NCBI RefSeq assembly: GCF_001540865.1
Contig: NC_033637.1
Coordinates: forward strand, 5,029,849-5,093,848
DNA: 64,000 nt
Source: Ananas comosus
Taxonomy: Eukaryota > Streptophyta > Magnoliopsida > Poales > Bromeliaceae
Direction of reading: 5' to 3'
Below, piece by piece: positions 36,101-46,596 of the stretch (positions are counted from its first letter, which is position 1; the number at the start of each line of letters is the position of its first letter). Position numbers and translations under genes: made by a program. The notes beneath the pieces are model-generated. The model was not told where the DNA came from. It ran no database searches and saw only the letters and a list, made by a program, of their open reading frames with translations.

Positions 36101-39100
36101 GTGAAAGCTCCAACCAAACCAAACAGGCCCTAATTAACTTGAGAAGGAAGAAGATAAGAACCCAATTTAATACCTATTAAAACAAGCTTACTTTTAAAAA
36201 AAAATCTTGGATAAGCTGAAAATTTATTGGATACAGAAATCAGCCAGAAATTTACAAACAAAAATCCATGTACACTCTATAGCAGTTTTTCACTGCAGAT
36301 AGGCCAGTGGAATGTGAGCACACTAGAGACAAACATGTGGAGCTAAATGATGCAAATGGGCAACTTCAAAAAGAGAAAGAACAAGCAAATTATGTCCTTA
36401 AACCTAATTTCAAGAACTGGAAAAGACCACTCAAAGGTAGTTCCTATTTAAGAAAAATATTAGACCTAAAACAAATGAAACCCACATGTAACGCCATGGT
36501 ACTACTAGAAAATAAAGAACATTATCAACAGACTATTCTAGGTTCTAAAATTATATGCTATTATTGCTCTTGTTCACCCCCCTAATTATCAACTTTGTAT
36601 AGGAATGTTTAGTGTAGACAGGAAAGTCATTAAGATCTTGAAAGATAAGTGAGTTGACAATGATGTATTACTTGCCAACCTAATGCAACTTTAGAATCTA
36701 ATTTGCTCTAACAGCTACCAACCATGAGGAGAGTCATAATGGCATTAGTCACAAATCACATGAAAGGGCATTAGTTCAAACATGAGATTTGTCACACCAA
36801 AGAGATATGGACCAAATGTGTTGATTCGTAAGTACTATCAAATCTGCTCAATACAAAGCATGAAAGAGGAAAGGAACAGATGTGATAGAAAGTGGAATTT
36901 CATAACATGTGGAAATCTTAAATACGGAACTCAAATGATTGAACATGAATGACAAAGGTTGGAAAGCCAAAAAAAAAGGATAGAATAGTTTTTCCCTTTT
37001 CTTCTTTCAAATTGTGAGATGACCTAGATACCATTGAGGCCTTATCTTCGGACTCAAACTCTTAACAACCTTTCACCGACCATCCCTAGTGTAAATAGCA
37101 AAAGGCTTGGTGGTTGATACCGAGGTCCCAAATTCAAATCCTAATTGATTCATATGTACAGCTAAGTTTATTTCTGAACGACATAAACGAGACGGGTAAG
37201 ATGCTACCTCCCTCTCAGAAGAAAAAAAAAAAACAGCATTTCCGACTTTACCAATTTCATGCTTTCGCAATTACGCCCAATACCACCGGCAGAAGTGGAT
37301 GAAATAGGTCCTAAATGTCAATATTGATTTTCTCCGCACTGTTAGTGGAAGAACCAAAATATTTCACAAGAAAACCATAGTACGTAATCCCGCAAAATTA
37401 ACCAATCATTTAGAACACAAGTACTGGCAATATTATAATAAGTAGCATTAATCTTGTGCAGTGCTAGTAGGGGAAATTTAAGAGCAAAAACTATGTTTAA
37501 ATGAAATAGTAACATCTGTGTAGGTTGTGTGTAATAAAATTGGATATCTTATGGTTTGGGATCAAATTAGATGAACTGTAGATTGTGCGTCACTACCAGA
37601 AAACGATCTACAACAGAACATAAAGAGATGATCGGCAAGATGAATCACACTGACCTTATGGAATTTGGACTCGGCCGCCGGAGCTTCTGCGAGATCGTCG
37701 CCGGAACCCTTTGTCGCCCGTTTCTTCAGCATCCTCTTCATCATCAGTTGCATCCCTCCGCCGCCTCCGCCGCTCTCGGCGGCGTCGCCCGCCTCCTCGT
37801 CCTTCCACCCGATCTCCGCCGCGAGCACCTTCTCAAGCTCGGCGCTCACCACCATCAGCTCGCTCTCCGTCGCCGCCGCCGCCTCCGCTGCGAGAACCTT
37901 CTCGAGCTCCGGGCTCACCTCCACCAGATCCATCCCCCCCGCCGCCGCCGCCGCCGTCGCCGCCGTAGCCACCGGAGGCCCGAACCTTGGGGTTTCGGCT
38001 CCGGTGCCGGCGAAGGGGTCGTCGACCTCGTACTCGGCCCCCTCATCGATGGGCTCGGGGCCGATCCCTAGGGTTCCGATCGCGAGGAGCCCGCCGAAGA
38101 GCTCCTCCGCCGCCGACACCCCTCCTCCGCCGTAGAAGTCGTCCTCGGCGATGCAGAGGAGCGCGGACGAGCGCCCCGAGAGGCAGTTGCAGGAGCCGCC
38201 GCCGCCGCCGCCGCCGCCGCGGCCTAAAATTTTTAAAAGTAAACATAAAAAATAAAAAACAATATATAAATTGCACTATTTAAAACTTCCGAATCGACGA
38301 TCCACACCGTAAACATTATTTACATTATTTAAAACTTCTAAAAATCAAATTTTATATATATATATATATATATAGGTCATAGCTACTATACTATTATGAG
38401 TATTGGAGTCCTGGTACTCATAAGTTGTTTTCGATGATGGAGCTTCCGAATCGACGATCCACTCCGTTAAATATGATCTAAAGTATTTGAAACTTCTAGA
38501 AAATAAATTTCGTAAATTTTTGAAATCATACTAAAGCCCATCAAGTGGGCATAAAATGAACGGTCAAAATCGAACGACATCTTAAAAAAGCATGATCGAA
38601 TCTTTCAATTCAAGATCGAAGTTATTGATCTTTATCTATATAGTGAATAGAATTTCTATCAAAAAATTAATAAATTTCGATTCTTTTACATCGTTAAACT
38701 AGAAGGTATTCCATATCGGTCGTTAAAAATTGTTAAATTTGTGACACTTGATCGTAAGGTAAATGAGATCGAAAGTACTGCCCTTTCGGATTTTGCTCTT
38801 TCTTTAGGAGTAAATCTATCAATTCCTCCAACCAAGGATGTCTAATCAGGTTGTTGGGAAGGAAGTGGCTTGAGTACTGCTATGCTGGATAAAATTTTGG
38901 ATAATTAGGAACTTTTTTTGTTTTCTTTGGCTCTTCTTCAATTTTTTTTCCTTTTCTTTAACTAATTTTTCTTTTTATTTTTTCAGAGTCTCTGTTGCCT
39001 TTTTTTTTTTATTCCTTTTGAGATTAGTCTATATTTTAAATTAATAAAACTGGTAGCATACTATATTTATTTTTTTTTGAAAAAAAATCAAGAAAAAGAT

Positions 39101-39868
39101 TGAAAATAGTATACGGTGCTACAGTTAAATTCTATAGACGAAAAAGGCTAAAATACGGAAAAATTCTTATGTAAATACAGCTCGTTTTTGTAACCTTTTT
39201 TTCCAACCATCAAAAATCTATATTTTGCCTTATTAAAATTTTAGAAATAATTTTCAGGATGTATGGTGTTAATGGATAAGATGAAATAACTAAATTACCT
39301 ATATTTGTTCCATAAAAAAAATAATTTTAATATATTTTGTTATTTTTAAGCATATTTTCGATATATACTATACGAAATGGGCGGTATAGTGATAGAACCC
39401 TGGGGGGAGGGGAGGTAAATGCATCAATTTAAAATTCTGAGAGAGCAAAATATAAATTTTTAAAAGTTAGAAAAAAATATTTACAGAAAATTTTTTTATA
39501 TTTTAGCTATAAATATTAAGACAAGGCTAGCTCTATAAATTTTTACTAAAATGCGCAACAATCATCATCAATCAAGTCTTGCCATTCAAACACTCTTAAG
39601 ATTCAACTAGCACTGCAAATTGGATGCTCCACTCTCAACGAAATTTTGTTGAGAAATGACATAGAAAATATATTTTTCGCGTTTTATGTCTATATAATAT
39701 GTATTTTGAGTATACAAATTTCACAAAATCATATAACAGCATTCTCTGTAGTTTGCTTCAAATAAAATTAATATTTACAGAACTATTTTTACTATTAATA
39801 ATATAAACATACTATTAATAGTATAGACACAAGGTATCTTATCATTATTTAAACTACTTTATCCTGTG

Positions 39869-39900
<32 letters not shown>

Positions 39901-40235
39901 GGAAAAAGAAAAAGCTCTAAATATCAATTCTCTTTTCCAATTTGCAACGTCGCATCTTAGCAAACTACACCCCACAACACTAAAATGCGCGTGTATGGAT
40001 CCACCGTAACATAGTTGAAAGTTTTGACTAGAATTAACCGCAAAACATATAGCCGGAGAAGAGTGAAAAGTGTGCATGGAAACATACCTGCGGCTAAGCC
40101 CTTGAAAACGTCGCCGCAGCCACTGCCGTGCCGAAACTTGCGGTGCATCCATCCAAGCAGCTGCACAGCAGAAACAGAAGCCACGCACGACGAAATCGCA
40201 CGGTTTCAGAACGTAGAACTCAACAACATAAGAAG

Positions 40236-40277
<42 letters not shown>

Positions 40278-40315
40278 TGTACATATACATGTTCAAGGCT
40301 AGAACTCACCTTCAT
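33127..40315 (-). CDS. LAZY1: LAZY1 gravitropism protein, IGT family (5 coding exons)
   Basis: LAZY1 links gravity sensing to asymmetric auxin flow and so sets shoot and tiller angle; family members occur at the plasma membrane and in the nucleus. Seen: coding exons 40310-40315 (only ATGAAG), 40088-40160, 37655-38223, 33548-33848 and 33127-33146, all with GT/AG borders and matching phases, total 969 nt and 322 aa. Landmarks: MKLLGWMHRKFR at the N-terminus; SCNCLSG at 37-43; the family signature GLLAIGT at 71-77; basic patches KRMLKKR (189-195) and RKLKKDKK (234-241); and the C-terminal HWIKTDADYLVLEL (309-322), which includes an LxLxL EAR-like repression motif. It is shorter than rice LAZY1 (about 416 aa as I recall). 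Oddities: a (GGC)8 Gly run and a duplicated ELEKVLAAE segment. No single open frame shows the gene; I assembled it by splice sites. Confidence 0.93.
33147..33547 (-). other. LAZY1 intron 4 (401 bp)
   Basis: The donor GTGAGT splits the Tyr codon of DADY and the acceptor is TTCGTAG before the 20-nt last exon. It holds nothing else recognisable. Confidence 0.85.
34772..35169. mobile_element. Inverted-repeat element in LAZY1 intron 3
   Basis: The left (ATACAGGTCCCTGCAAATAT, CATATGTTGTCCCTGCAAAA) is mirrored on the right (ATATTTGTAGGGGCCTGTAT, GTAGGAATAACATATGG), about 100 bp per arm. Confidence 0.7.
36307..36585 (+). pseudogene. Possible fragment of a coiled-coil protein gene
   Basis: A 92-codon open frame inside LAZY1 intron 3, on the opposite strand, begins with a charged heptad-like stretch (LQKEKEQANY) typical of coiled coils and then loses any pattern. 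There is no clear promoter, splice site or partner exon. It may be a relic of a captured or processed gene, or chance. Confidence 0.15.
37076..37232 (+). mobile_element. SINE in LAZY1 intron 3
   Basis: Same family: ACCGACCATCCCTAGTGTAA head, AAATTCAAATCC B box, poly-A at 37219-37232. No convincing duplication. Confidence 0.85.
38281..38345. mobile_element. Fragment of a long-type hairpin element
   Basis: ACTTCCGAATCGACGATCCA matches the inner arm seen in L5; a (TA)n tract follows. It lies 57 bp upstream of the LAZY1 exon 3 acceptor. Confidence 0.6.
38376..38780. mobile_element. TA-flanked hairpin element, long type (L5), right end missing
   Basis: Left hairpin TTATGAGTA...TACTCATAA on the long core (GAATCGACGATCCACTCCGT). 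It stops near GTAAATGAGATCGAAAG. Confidence 0.78.
39178..39500. mobile_element. Inverted-repeat MITE in LAZY1 intron 2
   Basis: The left CATCAAAAATCTATATTTTG mirrors the right CAAAATATAAATTTTTAAAA. Same family as 23216-23545. Confidence 0.55.
40161..40309 (-). other. LAZY1 intron 1
   Basis: Separates the two-codon first exon from exon 2. The donor is GTGAGT next to ATGAAG and the acceptor is TGTGCAG. It holds a (TA)n(CA)n microsatellite at about 40236-40276. Confidence 0.85.
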
Positions 40316-40600
40316 TTTCGCTGAGCTCTATGTAAGGGAGGAGAAGAGAGGGGAGAGCATTAATAGAGAGAAGAGGCTAAGTGAGATAGAGATCTAGAGA
40401 GAGGGAGAGAGAATGGTTACAAAGGATGGGCAGAGGGAAACATAGAGAAAGATACAAAGAGGAGAAGATCGATCGAAGCGACATCGGATCGGGGCCAGGG
40501 GGGGGGTCTGCTAGTATGTGCACCTTCGGCCTCATATCATGTGGGTGATTAGGGAGTGTTGTGGGCTCCATTGTTGAGTACAAATTAAGCTGTCCAACTT
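40316..40600 (-). promoter_or_regulatory. LAZY1 5' leader / proximal promoter
   Basis: The gene's upstream side carries a GA-rich stretch (about 40327-40470), reading as CT in the gene direction, and a G run at 40497-40507. The large (CT)n(TA)n tract and hairpin elements begin about 340 bp upstream of the start codon. The transcription start is not located. Confidence 0.35.
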
Positions 40601-40652
40601 AGTATGTATATATATGTATATGGTATTCTAATGCATATTCTCCTTGTAGTGT

Positions 40653-40719
<67 letters not shown>
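40653..40719. repeat. (CT)n(TA)n microsatellite
   Basis: About 21 CT units, then about 12 TA units, at the left of S10, upstream of LAZY1. Confidence 0.95.
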
Positions 40720-40960
40720 TTGCTACTATACTATCCATAGTATCAAACGTTTGTTGTTATCGAATTTTCGGCAGTTGGATGAAAGGATGTGCGGTTAAGA
40801 TTATAGTGATCCTTTAGAGTTGAGTAGGTGGTTGATTAAATAGTATAATTTAACGGATAAAAATGATCAAAGAATAAATCTAACGGCAGAAAACTCGATA
40901 GTATTAAAAACTTGATACTAGTACTAGCAATACATAGTATAGCTATATAGTAGCTGAATA
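40720..40960. mobile_element. TA-flanked hairpin element, short type (S10)
   Basis: Core GGATGTGCGGTTAAGATTAT. Word CCATAGTATCAAACG/..TTATCG, right CGATAGTATTAAAAACTTGA. Confidence 0.75.
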
Positions 40961-41002
40961 TAATATTATATATTAATACTCATAGTATAATATATATATA
41001 TG

Positions 41003-41250
41003 AGTCCGGCTACTATACTTTTATGAGCATTGGCTCTCTTATACTCATAAGTTTTCGGCCTTCAGATTTATTTCATTGATCATTTCCACCCGTTAGATCA
41101 TACTATTCAACCAACTACCCACTCAACCCTCGGGGACCACTATCATTCTAAGTGGGGACCACTATCATCCTAATCATATATCCTATCAATCAACGGTTAA
41201 AAATTTATGAGTACAAGAGGGTCTATACTCATAAGAGTATAGTAGCCCCA
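41003..41250. mobile_element. TA-flanked hairpin element, short type (S11)
   Basis: Reverse-oriented core (CAACTACCCACTCAACCCTC). Word TTATGAG.../...CTCATAA at both ends; outer ends GGCTACTATACT/AGTATAGTAGCC. Confidence 0.85.
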
Positions 41251-41252
41251 AC

Positions 41253-41310
<58 letters not shown>

Positions 41311-41328
41311 CCAACCTATATATATATA

Positions 41329-41551
41329 GTCTGGTTGGGATGCTATCGATTGCACGAAACATTTGGTGCTATCAAGTTTTCTGCCGTTAGATTTACCTCT
41401 TATTATTTTCATCCGTTCGATTATACTATTCAACCAACCACCACTCAACCCTAGAGAGCCCACATCATCTTAACCGCACATCTTTTAATCCAAGGGTGAA
41501 AACTTAATAGCACCAAGTCATTGATGCTATTAATAGTATTCCAGCCTAGTT
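41329..41551. mobile_element. TA-flanked hairpin element, short type (S12)
   Basis: Word TGCACG...GGTGCTA and TAGCACC...GATGCTA; outer ends GGTTGGGATGCTAT / ATAGTATTCCAGCC. Confidence 0.82.
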
Positions 41552-41570
41552 CTATATATATATATATATA

Positions 41571-42114
41571 GTCCATCTACTATCCTATTAATAGGATTGA
41601 GGATATTGTCCTATCAAGTCGATTTGAATGATCGGAACTTCAAATTGATAATCAGCACCGTTGAAATTGATCTACACAATTAGAAATGTTTAGAAACCAA
41701 ATTTTGTAGTATTTAAAAATTATTATCAAATTTATCTTAAGAATTGAAAATGAATGGTCATAAATGAATAACCTTCTTAAAATAAAGGTTAGACTTTCTT
41801 AATTCATAATTAGAGTTATGAAACATTATCTAAATAGTATAAAGAATTTTCTATCAAAAATTCAAACAATTTAGATTACTCTACACCGTTAAACAAACAA
41901 ACGGCTCTTATAGGCCGTAAAAAATTGTCGATTTTATGACACCTTAATCACCATGTAAATAGTTTTTAAAATTTATAAAATTTAGTTTCTAAATATTTCA
42001 AATATTCTAGATCAACTTCAACAGCTCCGATCATTGATTCGGAATCTCTATCATCAAAAACAATTTGATAGGACAAGTGCTACTATCCTATTAATAGGAT
42101 AGTAGCCCTAGCCT
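41571..42114. mobile_element. TA-flanked hairpin element, long type (L6)
   Basis: Word CTATCCTATTAATAGGAT, self-complementary and present at both ends. The long core is well diverged (GATAATCAGCACCGTTGAAA; TTCAACAGCTCCGATCATTG). Confidence 0.83.
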
Positions 42115-42297
42115 ATATAGAGTCCATCTATTATACGAGTTCGCACGTGTGCATGCACGTGTGCATGCATGGTCTAAGAGGACCAAGGAGTATGGGTCTA
42201 GGCATTACCATGAAGAGGATAAGGTAAAGTATGTGTATGGGTACTTGCACGTGTGTTTCCTCTCACAAAAACAAATGTAGCCGATACGAATACGTTG

Positions 42298-42339
<42 letters not shown>

Positions 42340-42341
<2 letters not shown>

Positions 42342-42878
42342 TGAGGCTACTATGCTATCAGAAGCACGGAGCCTTTCGTGCTTCCAGCTCGTTTTCGATG
42401 TTGCGACTTTCGAATCATCGATCGGCTCCGTTAAACTTGATCTAGAGTATTTGGAGTACCTAGAAATAAATTTTATTATTTTTCGATATCATTTGCCGAG
42501 TGATTGAATGGGCTCAAAATCAACAAATTTCAATGGCCGTAGTGAGTCGTTTCCAAGTTTAACGGTGTAGAAATATTCAAATCACGTGAAATTTTGATAG
42601 AAAATTCTTTATACTATATAAAACAAGATCAATATCTTTGATTTAAAATTTTAATGTCATATTATTACATTTTGTAAGATTTTTATTTTCAGCCGTTGAT
42701 TTTGAGCCCCTTCGTTCACTAGGCAAAAATATCCCGTAAAATCAATAAAATATTTTCTAGTACTTCAAATACTCTAGATCAAGTTTAACGGAGCCGATCG
42801 ACGATTCGAAAGTCGCAACATCAAAAACGAGCTGAAAGCACGGAAGGCTCCGTGCCTTCCGATAGCATAGTAGCCTCA

Positions 42879-42881
<3 letters not shown>
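42340..42881. mobile_element. TA-flanked hairpin element, long type (L7)
   Basis: Hairpin GAAGCACG/CGTGCTTC at 42361-42384 and a matching one at about 42834-42860. Ends GTGAGGCTACTATGCTATC inverted. (TA)n both sides. Confidence 0.88.
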
Positions 42882-42924
<43 letters not shown>

Positions 42925-42928
<4 letters not shown>

Positions 42929-43487
42929 CAGGGCTGCTGTGTCTCTCAGGAGCACGGAGGCACGGAGGCTCCGTGCTCCTGAGCCGTTTTCGATGATGAG
43001 TTTCGAATCGACGATCAGCTCCGTTAAACTTGATCTAGTGTAATTTAAAGTTTCTAGAAAATAATTTTTGCGATTTTTCAATATCATTTACCTAGCAATC
43101 GAAAGGATTCAAAATCAATAATTTTTAACGGCTGAAAATAAAAATCCTATAAAAAGTGGTGATATAGCACTAAAATTTTCGATCAGAAATATAGATCTTG
43201 TTGTAGCTAGTATAAAGAATTTTCTATCAAAATTTCATCTGATTTGAATACTTCTACACCGTTAAACTTGAAAACGGCAGATATCAACCATTAAAAATTA
43301 TAGATTTTGAATCCTTTCGATCACTAGGTAAATAATATCGAAAAATCGCAAAAATTATTTTCTAGAAACTTCAAATGCGCTAGATCAAGTCTAACGGAGC
43401 CGATCGTCGATTCGAAAATTCCATCATCGAAAACGGCTGAGGAGCACGGAGGCCTCCGTGCTCCTGAGAGCACAGCAGCCCTGCTCT
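42925..43487. mobile_element. TA-flanked hairpin element, long type (L8)
   Basis: The longest hairpin word: CAGGAGCACGGAG...CTCCGTGCTCCTG at both ends; outer ends AGAGCAGGGCTGCTGTG inverted. Separated from L7 by a (TA)n tract. Confidence 0.88.
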
Positions 43488-43504
43488 ATATATATATATA
43501 TATA

Positions 43505-43733
43505 GTCCGGCTGGAATACTATCGATAGCATCAAGGATTTGATACTATCGAGTTTTCCACCGTTAGATTTAACCATTTGATTATTTTTACCCGTTGGATT
43601 ATACTATTCAACCAACCACCCACTCAACCCTAGGGGACCCACATCATCCTAACCATACATTTCTCAATCTAAGGGCTAAAAAACTAATAGCACCAATAAC
43701 TTGGTGCTATTGATTGTATTCCAGCCTAGCTCT
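43505..43733. mobile_element. TA-flanked hairpin element, short type (S13)
   Basis: Left word GATAGCATCAAGGATTTGAT then ACTATC; right AATAGCACC...GGTGCTATT. Reverse-oriented core. Confidence 0.85.
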
Positions 43734-43750
43734 TCATATATATATATTGA

Positions 43751-43968
43751 ATTGAGCTAGAATACTCTCAAAAGCACCAACCCCTTGATGCTTTTGAGTT
43801 TGTAGCTCTTGGATCTATTTCTTGATTACTAATAACTTTTGAATCAAATACTATTCCACCTACCACCACCTACTACCACCATCTCAACCCTACATCTCTC
43901 CATCCAATGGCTAAAAACTCAAAAGCACCAACCCCTTGGTACTTTTGAGAGTATTCTAGTTCAACTCT
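43751..43968. mobile_element. TA-flanked hairpin element, short type (S14)
   Basis: Word CTCAAAAGCA...TGCTTTTGAG (43767-43798) and CTCAAAAGCACC...GGTACTTTTGAG (43918-43949). (TA)n at the right. Confidence 0.87.
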
Positions 43969-44157
43969 ATATATATATATATATATACGGCGATTCTCTT
44001 GGATGTGCTTTTATGTATTTCTCAAATGAAATTTGGCAGCTAGTGATCGACACATGTGTATGTATATGTATAAGATTTTTACATACATGCACTTGAGATG
44101 CTATTATAATATTGTTATTAATTAATCTTATTTGGTTTATACCGATCATCTCTTCTC

Positions 44158-44240
44158 TAGTGCAAGGGGTAAAAAACTTGATGGTTGGTATCTGAGGTTC
44201 CAAATTTAAAACTTAATTATTTTATATTTTCAATTAAATT
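44158..44240 (+). mobile_element. 5' half of a SINE
   Basis: AGTGCAAGGGGTAAAAAACT then GGTTGGTATCTGAGGTTCCA; the 3' half is missing. Confidence 0.65.
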
Positions 44241-44929
44241 GAAATGAAAATTGGAAATGGCAATTAGAACATCTAGAATTTTGAGAAAAGGTTTTGTTAA
44301 AGGAGAAGAGAGTGACCAAGGGTGAGGAGTGGGAGGTGTTTGTGAGAGAGAATTAATTCAAAGCTGGATTGAGCCGTTGATTTATTGGATCATTTCCATT
44401 TCAGAGCGAGTAAAATGGAAATCAGAATCCAACTCATGTAAAATAAACAATAACTATCGGAACCGTAAATCTTATTAATTCCATAGTCTAAAAATAAGTA
44501 AACAAAATGTCCTTAGATTTCTGTGTATAAATTGCTATTCTATTAGAGTTGTTTCAAAAAAATGATAATAATTTTTTTGTAAGAATCTTTCACAATGAAC
44601 GGCCTATTGTAGCAGAAATGAATGGTTTTACTACTACGTACAGTTTCTATTTTTGGGCTTCAAAAGCTTATGTTAGTAATTTGTCAAAACAAATTTTTCA
44701 GAAAATTTATTTATCAAATGCCTTAATCGCCTAACTAAACATATAAGAAATGATTGCAATAATTCTATGCACTTGCTAGTTAATTTGAAGGATATTGAAG
44801 AGCCAATTTAAATACACATAAACACAATTCTGTATTTAATTACTTACTTACAATCCTTAGGTGGTGACAATTGTTTTCCGCTAAATACCTAGTATGCTGT
44901 GTAATACTCGAATTTTGTAACCCAATATT

Positions 44930-45560
44930 AGGATTAACAATTCAGCTTGTTGTTCGCTGCTCAGCTGGTGTTTGGCTCGAGATGAGCTCGAAATCGATCC
45001 CCCATTTAATAAATGAGCCGACCACGAGCTGAAATTTTCAGATCGAAATCTTAATGAGTCGAATACGAGCAAGGGTTAACTCTCTCGTATTCGGCTCGAT
45101 ATAGTTCGAATATATATATGATTTTCACTATTTAAATTTTGGGCTAACCCAAATGTAAACAGATCTATATTTTATAAATATTAATTGTTAAATTAAGATT
45201 CTAATTTTCTAATTTTCTTTCAACACCCTGTAGTAAAAATGACAATCTAACGTGTCGTTTCACAAGTTAACTCATATTCGACTCATTAATAAATAAACCG
45301 ACCGTTCCTAGAGTAAGTGGCAAAGGGTTTGGTGGTTGGTACCCGAGATCTAAGTTCGAATCCTAGTTGATTCACATTTTCAGCTAAATTTATTTCTAAA
45401 TGAAATAAACGAAGCGGATAGCGTGCTACCTATCTCTCAAAAAAAAATAAAAATAAACTAAACACGAGCTAAAATTTTCAATTCGATATCTTAACGAGTC
45501 AGCTCGTATTTGGCTTGTTTAATAAACGAGCGAACAAGAGCCAATCCCAGCTCGCTCGTG
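44930..45560. mobile_element. Element rich in GAGCTCG/CGAGC motifs, interrupted by a SINE
   Basis: Both sides carry repeated motifs such as ACGAGCTGAAATTTTCA, AATAAACGAGC and CTCGTATTCGGCTCG. A SINE (45298-45451) sits in the middle with AATAAAC on both sides. Confidence 0.45.
45298..45451 (+). mobile_element. tRNA-derived SINE, best-preserved pol III boxes
   Basis: A-box-like GTAAGTGGCAAAGGG followed by B box AAGTTCGAATCC, the body GAAGCGGATAGCGTGCTACC, and an A-rich tail. Nested in the GAGCTCG-motif element at 44930-45560. Confidence 0.87.
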
Positions 45561-46002
45561 CATGCATGTTCGGCATATTGACAGCCTCAACCAATATTGA
45601 GCATCTATATTACTATTGTGTTTTTTCTTTTCTTCATTCTTATACTTCTCTAAACCTTATCCTTTTTTTTTTCTTTTTTTTTTTCTTGATCTAGTTTTAC
45701 TTTCTCTCACATAATGCATGCTTTGTTTAACACAAGCATCGATCAAATCTATAGCTTAATTCTAATTCCAATCAACCGAAACTGTATTGAATTTAAAATA
45801 AACACTCCAAACATAATTTAATAAAACATGACAAATTGACAATAATTTGAAAGTAGCAGGTGAATAGCAATCTCTGGAAGCAAGTAACGAATTTCGTTGC
45901 CTCTCCACGTGAGATGGGCCAATTCAAACGATAAAGTCGGCAGTGTTTCTTTGTCCATTTTCAAACTACAAATTGAAGTCTATATAATTATCTATATATA
46001 GA

Positions 46003-46500
46003 GAGAGAAGGTTACTGTACGTACTCTTTTATGAGTATAGAGAGCTTCGAACTTAAAATTAAGTCGTTTTCGATAATAAAACTTGCAGATTAACGATACA
46101 TACCGTTAACATGATATAGAGCTTTTGAAGTATCTAGAATTAATCAAATTTGTAATTTTTTAATCAAAATTGAACGATATCTTAAAAATAGAAAATAGAA
46201 ATTTTTTTTTAATTCAAGATCGGAGCTAGCTATTGACTTAATCTATATAGTGAATAGAATTTCTATTAAAAATTCAACAAATTCTGATTCTTCTATACCA
46301 TTAACTCGGAAGTGCTCCGTACCGGCCGTTAAAAGTGTCAATTTTGAGGACCTTTGATTTAAAAGTATATGATTCACAAAATTATGAAATTCAGTTTTTA
46401 CATTGTTTAAATGCTGTAAGGTATGTTTAACGGTGTGAATCATCGATTCAGAAGTATTTCTAATCATTGAAAATGACTTATAATTATGAAGGCGATTGTA
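46003..46500. mobile_element. TA-flanked hairpin element, long type (L9), degraded
   Basis: Left ACTCTTTTATGAGTATAGAG; arms match L4 (ATTAACGATACATACCGTTA; AACGGTGTGAATCATCGATT). (CT)n(TA)n on the right. Confidence 0.72.
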
Positions 46501-46529
46501 CTTATACTCTCTTTCTCTCTCTCTCTCTC

Positions 46530-46576
<47 letters not shown>

Positions 46577-46596
46577 GAGAGAGAGAGAGCGCGCGC

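Larger units (their letters stand above)
33849..37654 (-). other. LAZY1 intron 3 (3.8 kb)
   Basis: The donor is AAG|GTCAGT in phase 0; the acceptor is TTCAG|ATC. Contents: an inverted-repeat element (34772-35169), a possible gene fragment (36307-36585), a SINE on the opposite strand (37076-37232), and AT-rich DNA. A MITE-like end reading TTGGTTTGG on the minus strand lies near 36115. Confidence 0.85.
38224..40087 (-). other. LAZY1 intron 2, with transposon debris
   Basis: The donor is GTATGT after a GCA-G codon split; the acceptor TTTTAG lies directly before the Gly run. Inside are fragments of the long hairpin element (38281-38345 and 38376-38780), an inverted-repeat MITE (39178-39500) and a poly-A/T run at 39874-39900. 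The 38281 fragment lies 57 bp from the acceptor. Confidence 0.85.

Noticed and set aside
37591..37620. CACTACCAGAAAACG next to the LAZY1 exon 3 donor, resembling a CACTA end
   Set aside because: No partner terminus or duplication found.
37571..38283. Several long open frames on both strands (Arg-, Pro- and Ser-rich)
   Set aside because: Shadows of the GC-rich LAZY1 exon 3; only the minus frame with GLLAIGT fits the gene and the splice phases.
39859..40296. 145-codon minus frame covering LAZY1 exons 1-2
   Set aside because: Wrong frame; it reads through an intron microsatellite. The real exon is in the frame coding LLGWMHRKFR.
40604..41463. Open frames rich in Tyr-Ile repeats
   Set aside because: Readings of (TA)n tracts in the hairpin-element cluster.
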